64,000 nucleotides of DNA from the NCBI GenBank assembly GCA_006844705.1, contig SPJS01000066.1, forward strand, positions 46,298-110,297. The letters run 5' to 3'. The position numbers and the translations under genes were made by a program. The first letter of the stretch is position 1; each line of letters opens with the position of its first letter. Positions 8,480 to 17,834 of this stretch are shown here, one piece after another. Below the pieces are notes generated by a model. That model was not told the DNA's origin. It searched no databases and saw nothing but the letters and a program-made list of their open reading frames with translations. The DNA comes from Methylococcaceae bacterium (GTDB taxonomy: Bacteria; Pseudomonadota; Gammaproteobacteria; Methylococcales; Methylomonadaceae).

Positions 8480-9832
8480 ATGATTTCCCAAGTGTTACCC
8501 AAGTCAGAACTATCTATCAGAGATAACCTTAAGTGGTTATTCATATTGCGGAATATGATAATCACAGCAGAAATTTTTTTAATTGTTGTCGCATCGTATG
8601 GCTTGGGCATCGAGCTGCCTCAGGAACAACTATGGCTAGTCATTATTTCCAGCGCTGCCGTTAATCTGTATACCTGGTTGCGATTAAAAACTGAAGAAGC
8701 CGTGACCGAGCTGGAATTATTTTCCCAAATATCAATTGATGTACTGGCGATGGCTTCCATGCTTTATTTAACCGGGGGGGCATCCAACCCGATTATCTGG
8801 GTATTCTTGTTGCCGCTTATTGTTACAGCCATTATGTTACCGCAATCTTATGCGTGGAATATGGTGATCATGACCTCCAGTATTTATACGGTTCTGGTTG
8901 CTTACAATATCCCATTACCTGCCATAGAACCGCATATGCCGCAGCCGGATAATATCTCTCCTGAGCTGTATCACCAGCTGCATATGATCAAGGATAATAA
9001 TTATTATGATTTGCATATTTTCGGCATGTGGTTCGGTTTTGTATTCAGTGCCGGGCTAGTCGCATTTTTCGTGGTGGAATTGTCCAACACACTGAAAGAG
9101 CGTGAGCGCAATCTGGCTGAAGCCCGAGAGCGGGCGTTGCAGGATGAGCGGGTGGTCTCATTAGGAACGCTGGCTGCCAGCGCGGCACATGACATGGGAA
9201 CGCCGCTGGGTACGATTGCCATTCTGGCGCATGAGCTGGTGCAAGATTTCCCTGAACATCGTTATCCTGATCTGCATCACAAATTGCATATTATGTCGAG
9301 ACAGATTACGCGCTGTAAGGCGGCATTGTCAGTTATGTCGGCATCCGCAGGCGAAATGCGGGCCGAGTCTGGTTCGGTAATGTCTCTGGCTGAATATATT
9401 GATTCGGTGTTGAACCAGTGGAGGGCATATAACCCAAGGGCAAAGCTACAATTGTTGATTGAACCTGATGTATTTATAGAGGCAAAAATACTTGCTGAGA
9501 GGACGCTCTCACACTCATTTATGAATATTTTAAACAATGCTGCTCAGGCATCTCCTCAAGATATTGGGATTGAGTTTTATGCCCACTGGGATCGCGAACA
9601 GGCGCATATCAGGATCAGGGATTTTGGCCCGGGGTTACCGGTAGAATATCTCGAGTATATTGGAAAATCACCAGTGGATAGCCATAATCAGGGGATGGGC
9701 GTGGGCTTGTTTCTGGCGCACTCTACAATAAACCGGCTGGGAGGAAAAATTGAATTCAGCAATCTGGAGTCGGGGGGGGCATGCGTAGATATTTATTTGC
9801 CGGTTTTGGCAGAGGGTGGGCACTTTGAATAA
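8480..9832 (+). CDS. regB: RegB/PrrB-type redox sensor histidine kinase
   Basis: The 450-residue kinase has about six membrane segments in its first 210 residues. The ubiquinone-binding pattern GGASNP is at residues 99-104, matching the GGxxNP motif of RegB. The phosphorylated His is H237 in SAAHDMGTP, and a cysteine at C279 (TRCKAAL) sits where the redox-active Cys of RegB lies. The ATP-binding N box (NILNNAAQAS) and G boxes (GMGVGLF) are intact. It would phosphorylate the regulator encoded just downstream in response to respiratory redox state. Confidence 0.9.
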   Translation: MISQVLPKSELSIRDNLKWLFILRNMIITAEIFLIVVASYGLGIELPQEQLWLVIISSAAVNLYTWLRLKTEEAVTELELFSQISIDVLAMASMLYLTGGASNPIIWVFLLPLIVTAIMLPQSYAWNMVIMTSSIYTVLVAYNIPLPAIEPHMPQPDNISPELYHQLHMIKDNNYYDLHIFGMWFGFVFSAGLVAFFVVELSNTLKERERNLAEARERALQDERVVSLGTLAASAAHDMGTPLGTIAILAHELVQDFPEHRYPDLHHKLHIMSRQITRCKAALSVMSASAGEMRAESGSVMSLAEYIDSVLNQWRAYNPRAKLQLLIEPDVFIEAKILAERTLSHSFMNILNNAAQASPQDIGIEFYAHWDREQAHIRIRDFGPGLPVEYLEYIGKSPVDSHNQGMGVGLFLAHSTINRLGGKIEFSNLESGGACVDIYLPVLAEGGHFE

Positions 9833-10370
9833 ACCATCTGATAAGCCCGTCCTGTTACTTGTAGATGATGATGAAACTTTTTGTTCAGTATTGCAACCGG
9901 CATTGGAAAAGCGGGAATTCGAGGTATTGACTGCGTATGATATTCAAACGGGCATAGAACTGGCAGAGCAGACCGAGCCAGAATATGCTGTCATTGATCT
10001 CAGGATTGGTTTTGATTCAGGTCTTGAAATGGTGAAAAAACTGATTTCGCTCGACAGTAATACCCAGATTGTTATTCTCACAGGCTACGCAAGTATTGCT
10101 ACGGCGGTTGAAGCCATTAAGCTGGGGGCTATCCATTATTTGACCAAGCCTGCCAATGCCGACGAGATTGTGGCAGCCTTGTATAAGAATGAAGGGGATC
10201 CTTCGGTGGCGATCAGTGAGAACCCGTTATCGGTTAAACGACTGGAATGGGAGCATTTGCAAAAGGTGCTGATGCAATATGATGGAAATATATCTGCAGC
10301 GGCCAGAGCGTTAAACATGCATCGCAGAACATTGCAAAGGAAGCTGGATAAACGCCCGGTTAAAGAATGA
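9825..10370 (+). CDS. regA: RegA/PrrA/ActR-type response regulator
   Basis: The protein has a receiver domain (acidic patch VDDDE, phosphorylated D58 in VIDLRIG, Lys in LTKPA) followed by a Fis-type helix-turn-helix (ISAAARALNMHRRTLQRKL). This is the two-domain RegA plan, without a sigma-54 domain. The start is uncertain: GTG at 9816 is in frame, but the GAGGGTG at 9812-9818 suits TTG at 9825, giving 181 residues. It overlaps the kinase gene, so the two are translationally coupled. Confidence 0.88.
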   Translation: MNKPSDKPVLLLVDDDETFCSVLQPALEKREFEVLTAYDIQTGIELAEQTEPEYAVIDLRIGFDSGLEMVKKLISLDSNTQIVILTGYASIATAVEAIKLGAIHYLTKPANADEIVAALYKNEGDPSVAISENPLSVKRLEWEHLQKVLMQYDGNISAAARALNMHRRTLQRKLDKRPVKE

Positions 10371-10565
10371 TTAGACGTGGATATCCACTTTGTTTGGTCC
10401 GCTGACACCGGTAGAAGAAAGCAGTTTCATGGCGGCTTCTCCCGCTTGCTTTTGATTGTCCTGTTGCAGCTTTAAAACTGCAATCTCTTGTTTCTGCGCA
10501 TTTTGCTGGTGCACGTGTGCGGAGGCAAACCCTGGCGTCCCAACGGTTAAGGATAAATCTGACAT
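10371..10565 (-). CDS. Small YjfB-type putative motility protein
   Basis: This 64-residue protein has an amphipathic, alanine- and glutamine-rich middle and ends in PNKVDIHV, the kind of tail seen in the YjfB putative motility family (PF14070). The family is named from genome context and its function is unknown. Tandem ATG codons precede it; the second, at 10565, sits 7 nt after AGGA and is preferred. It is convergent with the response regulator gene and directly abuts its stop. Confidence 0.65.
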   Translation of the reverse strand: MSDLSLTVGTPGFASAHVHQQNAQKQEIAVLKLQQDNQKQAGEAAMKLLSSTGVSGPNKVDIHV

Positions 10566-10682
10566 CATAATTTCCTGTATTTATAGTGGTACACTATAGC
10601 GTGTAGCGGCCATGACTGGAATGAGTTTAGCGCAGTGGTCGTGTTTTCCCGTAATGTGTTACCGCTGTAACAAAATAGATAC

Positions 10683-11036
10683 CTAACGCCCCATATCCCG
10701 ATACACCGGCATTCTGCAGTAGCGACTCCCGGATGGTCTGACTTTTTCAATTACTTCAAGCAGTGATTGGCTGGGGCTGCTCATCCATTCCCGCCCAGCA
10801 TGGAAAATGGGCAGATCAACACCCGAATTTAATTGCTGAGCCCGTTGCAGCATTTTCTTTGAAATGTCACGCAAGGTTAGCCGGTGTCCTTGCTCGGCCA
10901 GTCATTGACTGATTTGAGCAAAGCCGCAACCGGTATCCCAAATGTCAAGCGAAGAGTTATTAAGAAAGGAGGGGTCTTCTTTCAGCAGGCACCATCCTCT
11001 TAGGCTGTCGAAATGTCGATCTTCTTTTAAGCCCAT
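10683..11036 (-). pseudogene. cmoM: Decayed tRNA methyltransferase gene cmoM
   Basis: Read from an ATG at 11036, the frame gives an N-terminus like CmoM (EDRHFDSL), then a SAM-binding motif (DIWDTGCGF), an in-frame TGA after FAQISQ, then LAEQGHRLTLRDIS and FHAGREWMSSP. It then jumps from KVRPSG directly to SRYCRMPVYRDMGR, which matches the extreme C-terminus of CmoM. About 80-100 middle residues are therefore missing as well as the frame being interrupted. CmoM methylates the wobble cmo5U of tRNA. The assignment rests on recognition of four separate segments in the right order. Confidence 0.75.
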
Positions 11037-11147
11037 GTTAAGGTTAGAAATTAACTATATTTTGTAAAATATTGATTATTTGAACTTTAAAATATTATAA
11101 AGTATGTTGGTTGGCTGAACACAACGCTGAAGAGAGGGGGATGAACA

Positions 11148-11528
11148 ATGAAGGCTGAGGATTGGAAAGAAAAATTGACAGCAGAACAATATGCAGTATG
11201 CCGCGAGAAAGGGACGGAACGTCCATTCACCGGTAAATATGTTGATTGTAAAGAAGATGGCGTATATCACTGTGTGTGTTGTGGTAACCCATTATTTGAT
11301 GCAGCAACTAAATATGATTCCGGCTCGGGATGGCCTAGCTTCTGGCAGGTAGTGGGAAACGCCAGCTTAACCGAGATTGAGGATACCAGTCACGGCATGC
11401 GCAGAGTGGAGGTTGTTTGTCAGTCATGCTATGCACATCTTGGGCATGTGTTTGAGGATGGGCCGCAACCCACCGGATTACGCTACTGTATTAATTCTGT
11501 TGCGCTGGATTTGAAGCAAAAAACATGA
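11148..11528 (+). CDS. msrB: Peptide-methionine (R)-S-oxide reductase MsrB
   Basis: MsrB reduces the R form of methionine sulfoxide. The 126-residue protein has the two zinc CxxC pairs (CVCCGN and [10 protein letters not shown]), the SGSGWPSFW segment and the catalytic C114 in [14 protein letters not shown] lies about 7 nt before the ATG. It overlaps the following aminopeptidase gene by 4 nt. With msrPQ 3.5 kb away, the window carries both cytoplasmic and periplasmic sulfoxide repair. Confidence 0.95.
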   Translation: MKAEDWKEKLTAEQYAVCREKGTERPFTGKYVDCKEDGVYHCVCCGNPLFDAATKYDSGSGWPSFWQVVGNASLTEIEDTSHGMRRVEVVCQSCYAHLGHVFEDGPQPTGLRYCINSVALDLKQKT

Positions 11529-12820
11529 CGCCACATCAACAGGTCAAAAAACTACTTGATTTTATCGACCACAGTCCCAGCCCCTGGCATGCGGTGGAAA
11601 ATGTGGTGGATAAGCTTAACTTGCATGGTTTCGAAGCATTGCAGGAAACCGATAGCTGGCAAGTTCAACCGGGAGGGAAATATTATGTGGTCAGAGATGA
11701 TTCATCACTTGTCGCACTGGTTGTTGGGCATCAGCCGTTAACCAAAGCCGGGTTTAACATTGTCGGGGCTCATACTGACTCGCCTGGTTTGCGCATCAAA
11801 CCCAATCCACAAATAAATAAAGAAGGAGTTTATCGGCTTGGCGTAGAGGTTTATGGTGCGCCCATTCTGGCGACTTTTTCAGATCGCGATTTAAGCCTGG
11901 CTGGAAGAGTCAGTTATCTTGATGAAAAGGGTGATGTTGACCGTTGTTTGATTAATTTTGAAGAGCCCTTTCTTAGATTACCTAATCTGGCTATTCATAT
12001 GAATAGAGGGGTTAATGAGAATGGCCTCAAATTTCATAAACAAAATGAACTTCCATTGATTATGGGGGGAATTCATAATCAACTTGACGACGCCCGTTTT
12101 TTAAACCTGCTTGCCCAACAATCGGCCTGTCAGCCTGAACAGATCCTGAGTTGGGAATTAAATGTGTACGATACACAAAAGGGCGCATTTTGGGGGATAG
12201 AGCAAGAGTTCTACTGTAATAGTCAGCTGGATAATCTGGCGTCCTGTCATGCCGGGATAACGGCATTATTAGCGCTTGAAGAAAATAATGCGGCAACTAT
12301 GGTGTGTGCATTATTTGATCATGAAGAAATTGGTAGTGAGAGTAACAAAGGCGCAGACGGGTCTTTCCTGCCGGACGTGTTGGAAAGAGTGGCAGTTTCA
12401 TTACACATATCGCCTGAGCAGTATAAACAGGCATTAGCTCATAGTTTTATGGTCAGTGTCGATATGGCGCATGCCTATCAACCCAATTTTCCGTCAGCAT
12501 ACGATCCGGAACATAAAGTTCAGGTAAATAAAGGCCCTGTTATTAAAATAAATGTGAATCAGCGCTATACTTCCGAGAGTGTTTCTGAAGCTATTTTTAA
12601 AAAACATTGTCAAAGTGCAGGAACCCCATGGCAGCAGTATGCGCATCGCGGTGAAATTGCCTGTGGGAGCACGATTGGTCCAATGCTGGCCTCAAGGCTG
12701 GGGATTCGCAGTTTGGATGTGGGAAATCCGATGTGGGCTATGCACAGTGCAAGAGAGACAGCCGGAGTTCAGGATCATGCTGATTTAATTAAAGTGCTGA
12801 AGGAAGTGTATCGCAGTTAA
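11525..12820 (+). CDS. apeB: M18 family aminopeptidase
   Basis: The 431-residue protein is a dinuclear zinc M18 (aspartyl-aminopeptidase-like) enzyme. The metal and catalytic motifs are visible in order: [21 protein letters not shown] DNL segment (SQLDNLAS), [10 protein letters not shown] and the C-terminal [12 protein letters not shown]. The length is typical for bacterial ApeB. Its start overlaps the end of msrB, suggesting co-expression. Confidence 0.93.
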   Translation: MTPHQQVKKLLDFIDHSPSPWHAVENVVDKLNLHGFEALQETDSWQVQPGGKYYVVRDDSSLVALVVGHQPLTKAGFNIVGAHTDSPGLRIKPNPQINKEGVYRLGVEVYGAPILATFSDRDLSLAGRVSYLDEKGDVDRCLINFEEPFLRLPNLAIHMNRGVNENGLKFHKQNELPLIMGGIHNQLDDARFLNLLAQQSACQPEQILSWELNVYDTQKGAFWGIEQEFYCNSQLDNLASCHAGITALLALEENNAATMVCALFDHEEIGSESNKGADGSFLPDVLERVAVSLHISPEQYKQALAHSFMVSVDMAHAYQPNFPSAYDPEHKVQVNKGPVIKINVNQRYTSESVSEAIFKKHCQSAGTPWQQYAHRGEIACGSTIGPMLASRLGIRSLDVGNPMWAMHSARETAGVQDHADLIKVLKEVYRS

Positions 12821-12933
12821 AATACCTCCAAAGATTAAAAACTATACTGTTTTTTGGGAAACCAATCCTGAACCCAAAGCCTTCTCAAAGACTCAGGAAT
12901 ATTTTGAGACGTTATTATTGCTTCATTAACATT

Positions 12934-13491
12934 ATGCCTTATATGCGGTTAGCGGTTATTTTTATAGGCTTCTTTTTCTGCCTGTTTGCTAAAGCCGGTT
13001 TGGGTCAGTCTTTGGTGGAATATAAAGTCAAAGCTGCATATCTCTATAATTTCACCAAATTTATAAATTGGCCTGAAAAAGAATTGGACTCATTCCGGAT
13101 ATGTATTCTTGGAAAGGATCCTTTTGGTTCTGTTATCGACCCCATTACCAAGCGCAAAGCCCTGGGAAAACCAATCAATCTGGTTAGAGCGTTAAAAGGG
13201 CAGGATCTTGCGCAATGCCAAATTGTTTATGTTGAAAATGTTAATGATCATGCACGGGATTTAAACAGGCTAAAGCATCCAGGGGTATTGACTGTAACCT
13301 CGCTGGAAACAGGAAACGAAAATGCATCGGTTCGATTTTTTTCTGAATACGGAGGAATGATTGGTTTTGTTATCCGGGATGGAAAGGTGAAGTTGCGTAT
13401 CAAGCTCTCCGAGTTAAAGAAAAGTGGGTTGGAAGTCAGTGCAAAATTGCTTGAATTAGTTGAACTTGTAAAGGAAGACGGGGGAAATTAA
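12934..13491 (+). CDS. YfiR-family periplasmic protein (DUF4154)
   Basis: The protein begins with a signal peptide (LAVIFIGFFFCLFAKAG) and then shows the YfiR pattern YKVKAAYLYNFTKFINWP. YfiR of Pseudomonas aeruginosa holds the membrane diguanylate cyclase YfiN inactive in the periplasm. ATG at 12934 or 12943 is plausible, and neither has a strong ribosome-binding site. The next gene begins immediately after its stop and encodes a membrane GGDEF protein, which supports the YfiR/YfiN pairing. Confidence 0.85.
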   Translation: MPYMRLAVIFIGFFFCLFAKAGLGQSLVEYKVKAAYLYNFTKFINWPEKELDSFRICILGKDPFGSVIDPITKRKALGKPINLVRALKGQDLAQCQIVYVENVNDHARDLNRLKHPGVLTVTSLETGNENASVRFFSEYGGMIGFVIRDGKVKLRIKLSELKKSGLEVSAKLLELVELVKEDGGN

Positions 13492-15849
13492 ATGTTGCAA
13501 CACATGAGTATTAAATGGAAATTACTGACCATTCTTATATTTTCCAATGTGTTATCGCTGCTATTGGCATTAATTTTTCTGTTGGTCAATAGTGTTTCAG
13601 AAATGAAACAAACAGCCATGAGTGATTTGAATGCGATGGCTGATCTCATTGCTAATCGCAGTACAGCGTCGCTGAGTTTCGATGACAGTTCTGTCGCCAA
13701 AGAAAACCTTGCTGTGTTGAATGATATGAGGGAGGTTAAAACCGCGTGTATATTTAACCAGGAGAAATTATTATTTGCGCAATTAGGTCGTCAGATTACC
13801 CATTGTCCAGATGAGTTGACTTTTTTTTCGAGTTATTTCGATGGCTTCCTGTTGCATATTGTTAGAAAAATTGTGCTGGATAACGAAGAGATCGGCAGCG
13901 TATATCTAAAAGCTGATTTAACGGATGTATTTTGGGATAAGCTGCAATTCATCGCTTTAATATTGACCTTCCTGTTTTTTTCCTCATTGATTACCTTTTC
14001 ATTGACGGCTCCCATGTTAAATACAGTCTCAGTCCCGATCACGCGTCTGGTTCAAACTGCGCGAAAAGTAAGTCGGCAAAAGAATTATTCACTGCGTGCG
14101 CAAAAATTTGGTGACGATGATCTTGGGGTGTTGGTCGATGCATTTAATAAAATGCTGGAAACCGTCGAGCAGCAGAATAAGGCGCTGGTTAATGTCAAAA
14201 ACAATTATCTCACCTTGTATGATAATAATCCGACCATGGTGTTTTATCTGAATATGGAAGGGATGATTTTGTCAGTCAACCGTTTTGGAGCAAGGCAGCT
14301 GGATCAGACGGTGGAAAACATTCAAGGTCGGTCGATCTATGATTTTACTCACCCGGAAGACGGTAATTTGACCCAGGCATTGTTTGATCTCTGCCAGCTT
14401 AACCCACATAAAGTGTACAAGCAGGAACTGAGAAATATTTGCCGCGATGGTCGGGTCATCTGGGTCAGGGCATCCGCAAGATTGCTGGTTAATGAACAGG
14501 CGCAATATAACTTTTTGCTGGTATGTGAAGATGTTACCGAAACGAAACGTCTGGCTGAGAAAATTGAATATCAGGCCAGTCATGATGCATTAACCGGGCT
14601 GGTGAATCGTCGTGAATTTGATGCGTATGTACTTAAAATTGTAGAGCAATCGCAGCAGGATCACTCGCGGCATGCATTATGTTATCTGGATCTGGATCAA
14701 TTTAAAGTGATTAATGATACCTGCGGGCATATGGCAGGGGATGAACTGCTTCGTCAATTGGGTGATGTGCTACGCCATAATATTCGCCAGAACGACATTC
14801 TCGCGCGCCTGGGGGGCGATGAATTTGGCGTGTTGATGTACAACTGTTCGCTGGAGCAGGCGCTTAAAGTCAGCGAAGAATTGCGTAATGTGGTGCGTGA
14901 TTTTCAATTTGGTTGGGAAGATAGAAGCTTTAGTGTGGGGGTCAGCATCGGAGTGACTCTGATTTCACCCACCAGCGGCAACGCGGTTGAATTGTTGAAA
15001 GAAGCCGATGCCGCTTGTTATGCTGCCAAAGAAAAAGGCCGAAACCGGGTGCATTTATATATGCCGGACGATGAAGAAATGGCGTCCCGCCAGGGTGAAA
15101 TGCAGTGGGTTGAAAAACTTCAGCGTGGCCTTGAAGAAGACAGTTTTTGTTTGTTTGGTCAGTTAATTGTTCCGGTGACCGAAGATGATGAAGGGGTGCA
15201 TTTTGAAACCCTGGTGCGTTACAAGGATAAGCAAGGAAATACCATTCCTCCTGGGGCTTTTCTGCCAGCAGCAGAACGCTACAATATGGCATCTGCGCTG
15301 GACCGCTGGGTGATCAAAAATCTTTTGTCCTGGCTGTCTAAGCACCCTAAGCGACTGGAAAAACTGTCTTTGTGTTCAATTAATCTGTCCGGTTTATCCT
15401 TATCTGACGAGTCGATGCTGGATTTTATTGATGAGCAGTTTGAAATATGGAATGTCCCAACCCATAAAATCTGTTTTGAAATTACCGAGACAGCGGCGAT
15501 CAGCAATTTGAGTTACGCCCGCCAGTTTATTGAGAGTCTACGTGATCGTGGCTGCTATTTTTCACTGGATGATTTTGGTAGCGGGCTGTCTTCATTTGCG
15601 TATCTGAAAAATCTTCCGGTAGACTTTTTGAAAATTGACGGTCTGTTTGTCAAGGATATCCTTGAAGACAAGGTCGACCGGGCAATGGTCGAGTCCATTA
15701 ATTCTGTGGGTCATGTAATGGGTAAGCAGACCATTGCCGAGTTCGTTGAAAATGAAGCTATTCTGCAGCAACTGAAAGACCTCGAGGTGGATTATGCCCA
15801 AGGCTACGGTATCGCCAAACCGGTGCCTCTGGATGAAATCAAGTTTTAA
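13492..15849 (+). CDS. Membrane GGDEF-EAL protein with HAMP and PAS domains
   Basis: The 785-residue protein has a membrane segment near residues 12-30, a periplasmic domain of about 120 residues (CHASE8-like, as in YfiN), a second membrane segment near 150-172, a HAMP linker, a PAS domain around 240-360, a GGDEF domain and an EAL domain. GGDEF is intact at 441-445, with the inhibitory RxxD site at 432-435. The EAL signature reads ETL at 572-574, but other catalytic motifs (DDFGSG at 693-698, LKIDG, QGYGIAKP) are kept, so both activities are possible. GGGGGA stands before the ATG. Pairing with the YfiR-like gene suggests periplasmic control of cyclic di-GMP. Confidence 0.88.
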   Translation: MLQHMSIKWKLLTILIFSNVLSLLLALIFLLVNSVSEMKQTAMSDLNAMADLIANRSTASLSFDDSSVAKENLAVLNDMREVKTACIFNQEKLLFAQLGRQITHCPDELTFFSSYFDGFLLHIVRKIVLDNEEIGSVYLKADLTDVFWDKLQFIALILTFLFFSSLITFSLTAPMLNTVSVPITRLVQTARKVSRQKNYSLRAQKFGDDDLGVLVDAFNKMLETVEQQNKALVNVKNNYLTLYDNNPTMVFYLNMEGMILSVNRFGARQLDQTVENIQGRSIYDFTHPEDGNLTQALFDLCQLNPHKVYKQELRNICRDGRVIWVRASARLLVNEQAQYNFLLVCEDVTETKRLAEKIEYQASHDALTGLVNRREFDAYVLKIVEQSQQDHSRHALCYLDLDQFKVINDTCGHMAGDELLRQLGDVLRHNIRQNDILARLGGDEFGVLMYNCSLEQALKVSEELRNVVRDFQFGWEDRSFSVGVSIGVTLISPTSGNAVELLKEADAACYAAKEKGRNRVHLYMPDDEEMASRQGEMQWVEKLQRGLEEDSFCLFGQLIVPVTEDDEGVHFETLVRYKDKQGNTIPPGAFLPAAERYNMASALDRWVIKNLLSWLSKHPKRLEKLSLCSINLSGLSLSDESMLDFIDEQFEIWNVPTHKICFEITETAAISNLSYARQFIESLRDRGCYFSLDDFGSGLSSFAYLKNLPVDFLKIDGLFVKDILEDKVDRAMVESINSVGHVMGKQTIAEFVENEAILQQLKDLEVDYAQGYGIAKPVPLDEIKF

Positions 15850-15866
15850 AATGTTGAGGTTTCAGC

Positions 15867-16481
15867 ATTAGCCTGGTTGAAAACAATAAGCATGCGAACA
15901 ACATCCTGCCTGATGATGGGCTGCTTTTGTACTATCCCGCCTTTTATTCATCTGATATTGCCGAAGTTTTTGCCTCTAACTTTTCTAAAACGATCGCGTG
16001 GCAACAGGAAAAAATATGGGTGTACGGTCGTTGCCACTTAGTGCCGCGATTGATGGCCTGGTATGGTGATCCAGATGCCAGCTACGCGTATTCCGGTGTT
16101 GATCATGAACCACTGCCCTGGACTGAAGAACTGCTACATGTTCGTAACGATATGCAGAACTTGAGCGGGCATGTGTTTAATAGCGTTATGCTGAATCTTT
16201 ATCGCAACGGACGCGATTCAATGGGGTGTCATGCGGATAATGAAACAGAACTTGGGCACAATCCTGTGATAGCGTCTGTGAGCCTGGGCGAAACTCGTTT
16301 AATACGCTTTCGGCATAATAAATCCAGGAAAAAATTCGAGCTGGAACTTAAGGATGGAGATGTGTTGATTATGGGGGGAGAAATACAGCATCATTGGCGG
16401 CATGAATTGCCAAAAACAGCTAAGGAAAAATCTGTCCGAATCAATTTAACATTCAGGCAGATCATCGTTAGGGCAATTTAA
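15867..16481 (+). CDS. AlkB-like 2-oxoglutarate/Fe(II) dioxygenase
   Basis: The protein resembles the ALKBH2/3-like bacterial AlkB group that removes alkyl lesions from nucleic acid bases. The iron ligands appear as HAD (in GCHADNE) and the later His in QHHWRHE, with the 2-oxoglutarate Arg in RINLTFR. TTG at 15927 is the first standard start codon in frame, but the family N-terminus (NILPDDGLLLYYPAF) begins upstream of it. The frame is open back to 15858 with no ATG, GTG or TTG. TTGAGGT at 15854-15860 lies 6 nt before an ATT at 15867, suggesting a rare ATT start; CTG at 15873 is the alternative. Confidence 0.8.
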   Translation: MSLVENNKHANNILPDDGLLLYYPAFYSSDIAEVFASNFSKTIAWQQEKIWVYGRCHLVPRLMAWYGDPDASYAYSGVDHEPLPWTEELLHVRNDMQNLSGHVFNSVMLNLYRNGRDSMGCHADNETELGHNPVIASVSLGETRLIRFRHNKSRKKFELELKDGDVLIMGGEIQHHWRHELPKTAKEKSVRINLTFRQIIVRAI

Positions 16482-16492
16482 TGGGCGGGTTC

Positions 16493-16533
16493 GCCTGAAA
16501 AGCTGAAAAGCATAGTTAATCAGCTTATCAGGC
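16493..16533. terminator. Hairpin between convergent alkB-like gene and purD
   Basis: GCCTGA-AAGCTGA (16493-16506) pairs with TCAGCTT-TCAGGC (16520-16533) with one A/A mismatch, in the 67-bp gap between convergent genes. There is no good T-run on either strand, so a two-way terminator is only probable. Confidence 0.5.
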
Positions 16534-16548
16534 CTCTAAAGACAACAT

Positions 16549-17823
16549 CTAACGTATTGCCTTAAAACCGATATCTGTCCGGTAGTAAACATTATTCCAG
16601 CTAATCTGGCGGGTCAGCTGGTAGGCGTTCTGCTGAGCCTGGGCAATATCGTCACCCAGAGCGCAGGCGCATAAAACCCGGCCACCTGCAGTCACAATGG
16701 CTTGATTCCGTTGCCGAGTGCCAGCATGAAACACCTTGCTGTCGCTGGAATTTTCCTGCGGCAGGCCCTTAACTTCGTCACCTTTGGCATAACTGTCTGG
16801 ATAACCACCGGCAGCCAGTACGACGCCTAGTGCGGCGCGTTCATCCCATTCGGTCGTATGTTGATCAAGTGTCTGTTGCAGCGCGGCAGAGCATAACTCA
16901 ACCAAATCACTTTTCAGGCGCATCATGATTGGTTGGGTTTCAGGGTCGCCAAAGCGGCAGTTGAATTCCAGTACTTTGATGTCACCTTGTGCAGTGATCA
17001 TTAAACCCGCGTATAAAAAGCCGGTGTAGGTATGACCATCAGCCTGCATGCCCTGCAATGTCGGGTTTATTACTTCAGCCATGGCTTTTTCGTAAACCTT
17101 ATCTGTAACCACGGGCGCGGGCGAATAAGCTCCCATACCGCCAGTATTGGGGCCAAGATCACCATTATCACGGGCTTTATGATCCTGTGATGTTGCCATA
17201 GGCAAGGCCTGCTTGCCATCGGCGATCACAATGAAGCTGGCTTCTTCGCCTTCCAAAAACTCTTCGATCACCACGCGATGCCCGGCTTCGCCGAAGCGGT
17301 TGCCAGCCAGCATGTCGTTGACGGCATCTATGGCTTCCTGTTCGGATTGGGCCACAATGACGCCTTTACCCGCCGCCAGACCATCCGCCTTGACCACAAT
17401 CGGGGCACCTTTTTGTTGAATATAGGCAATGGCTGGCGCGGTTTTGGTGAAGGTCTGGTAATCCGCAGTAGGAATGTTATGGCGAGCCATAAAATCCTTG
17501 CAAAAGGTTTTTGAGCCTTCCAGTTGAGCCGCTTCTGCCGTTGGGCCAAAGCAGTTCAGTCCGGCCTGTTGAAAACGGTCCACAACGCCTGCTACCAGGG
17601 GCACTTCCGGGCCAACAATGGTCAGTCCAATATTTTCCTGTTGTGCAAATGTCAGTAGGCCATCAATATCATCGGCATTGATAGCAACATTTTGCATATT
17701 TGATTCAAGCGCAGTACCCGCATTACCCGGGGCGACAAACACCTGCCCGGCGGAAGGCGATTGTGCTGCTTTCCAGGCCAGTGCATGTTCACGGCCACCG
17801 CTGCCAATTATCAGTATTTTCAT
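16549..17823 (-). CDS. purD: Phosphoribosylamine-glycine ligase PurD
   Basis: PurD (GAR synthetase) joins phosphoribosylamine to glycine in purine synthesis. The 424-residue protein has the N-terminal IIGSGGREHALAWK motif, the GPEVPLVAG segment and an ATP-grasp domain (VVKADGLAAGKGV, EFNCRFGDPE). It lies 11 nt after purH on the same strand, the usual purHD operon. Confidence 0.97.
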   Translation of the reverse strand: MKILIIGSGGREHALAWKAAQSPSAGQVFVAPGNAGTALESNMQNVAINADDIDGLLTFAQQENIGLTIVGPEVPLVAGVVDRFQQAGLNCFGPTAEAAQLEGSKTFCKDFMARHNIPTADYQTFTKTAPAIAYIQQKGAPIVVKADGLAAGKGVIVAQSEQEAIDAVNDMLAGNRFGEAGHRVVIEEFLEGEEASFIVIADGKQALPMATSQDHKARDNGDLGPNTGGMGAYSPAPVVTDKVYEKAMAEVINPTLQGMQADGHTYTGFLYAGLMITAQGDIKVLEFNCRFGDPETQPIMMRLKSDLVELCSAALQQTLDQHTTEWDERAALGVVLAAGGYPDSYAKGDEVKGLPQENSSDSKVFHAGTRQRNQAIVTAGGRVLCACALGDDIAQAQQNAYQLTRQISWNNVYYRTDIGFKAIR

Positions 17824-17834
17824 CTCGCTACCTG

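Noticed and set aside
8329..8610. Minus-strand open frame upstream of and over the RegB-type gene start
   Set aside because: It overlaps the start of a well-supported gene, has no ribosome-binding site and has low-complexity composition.
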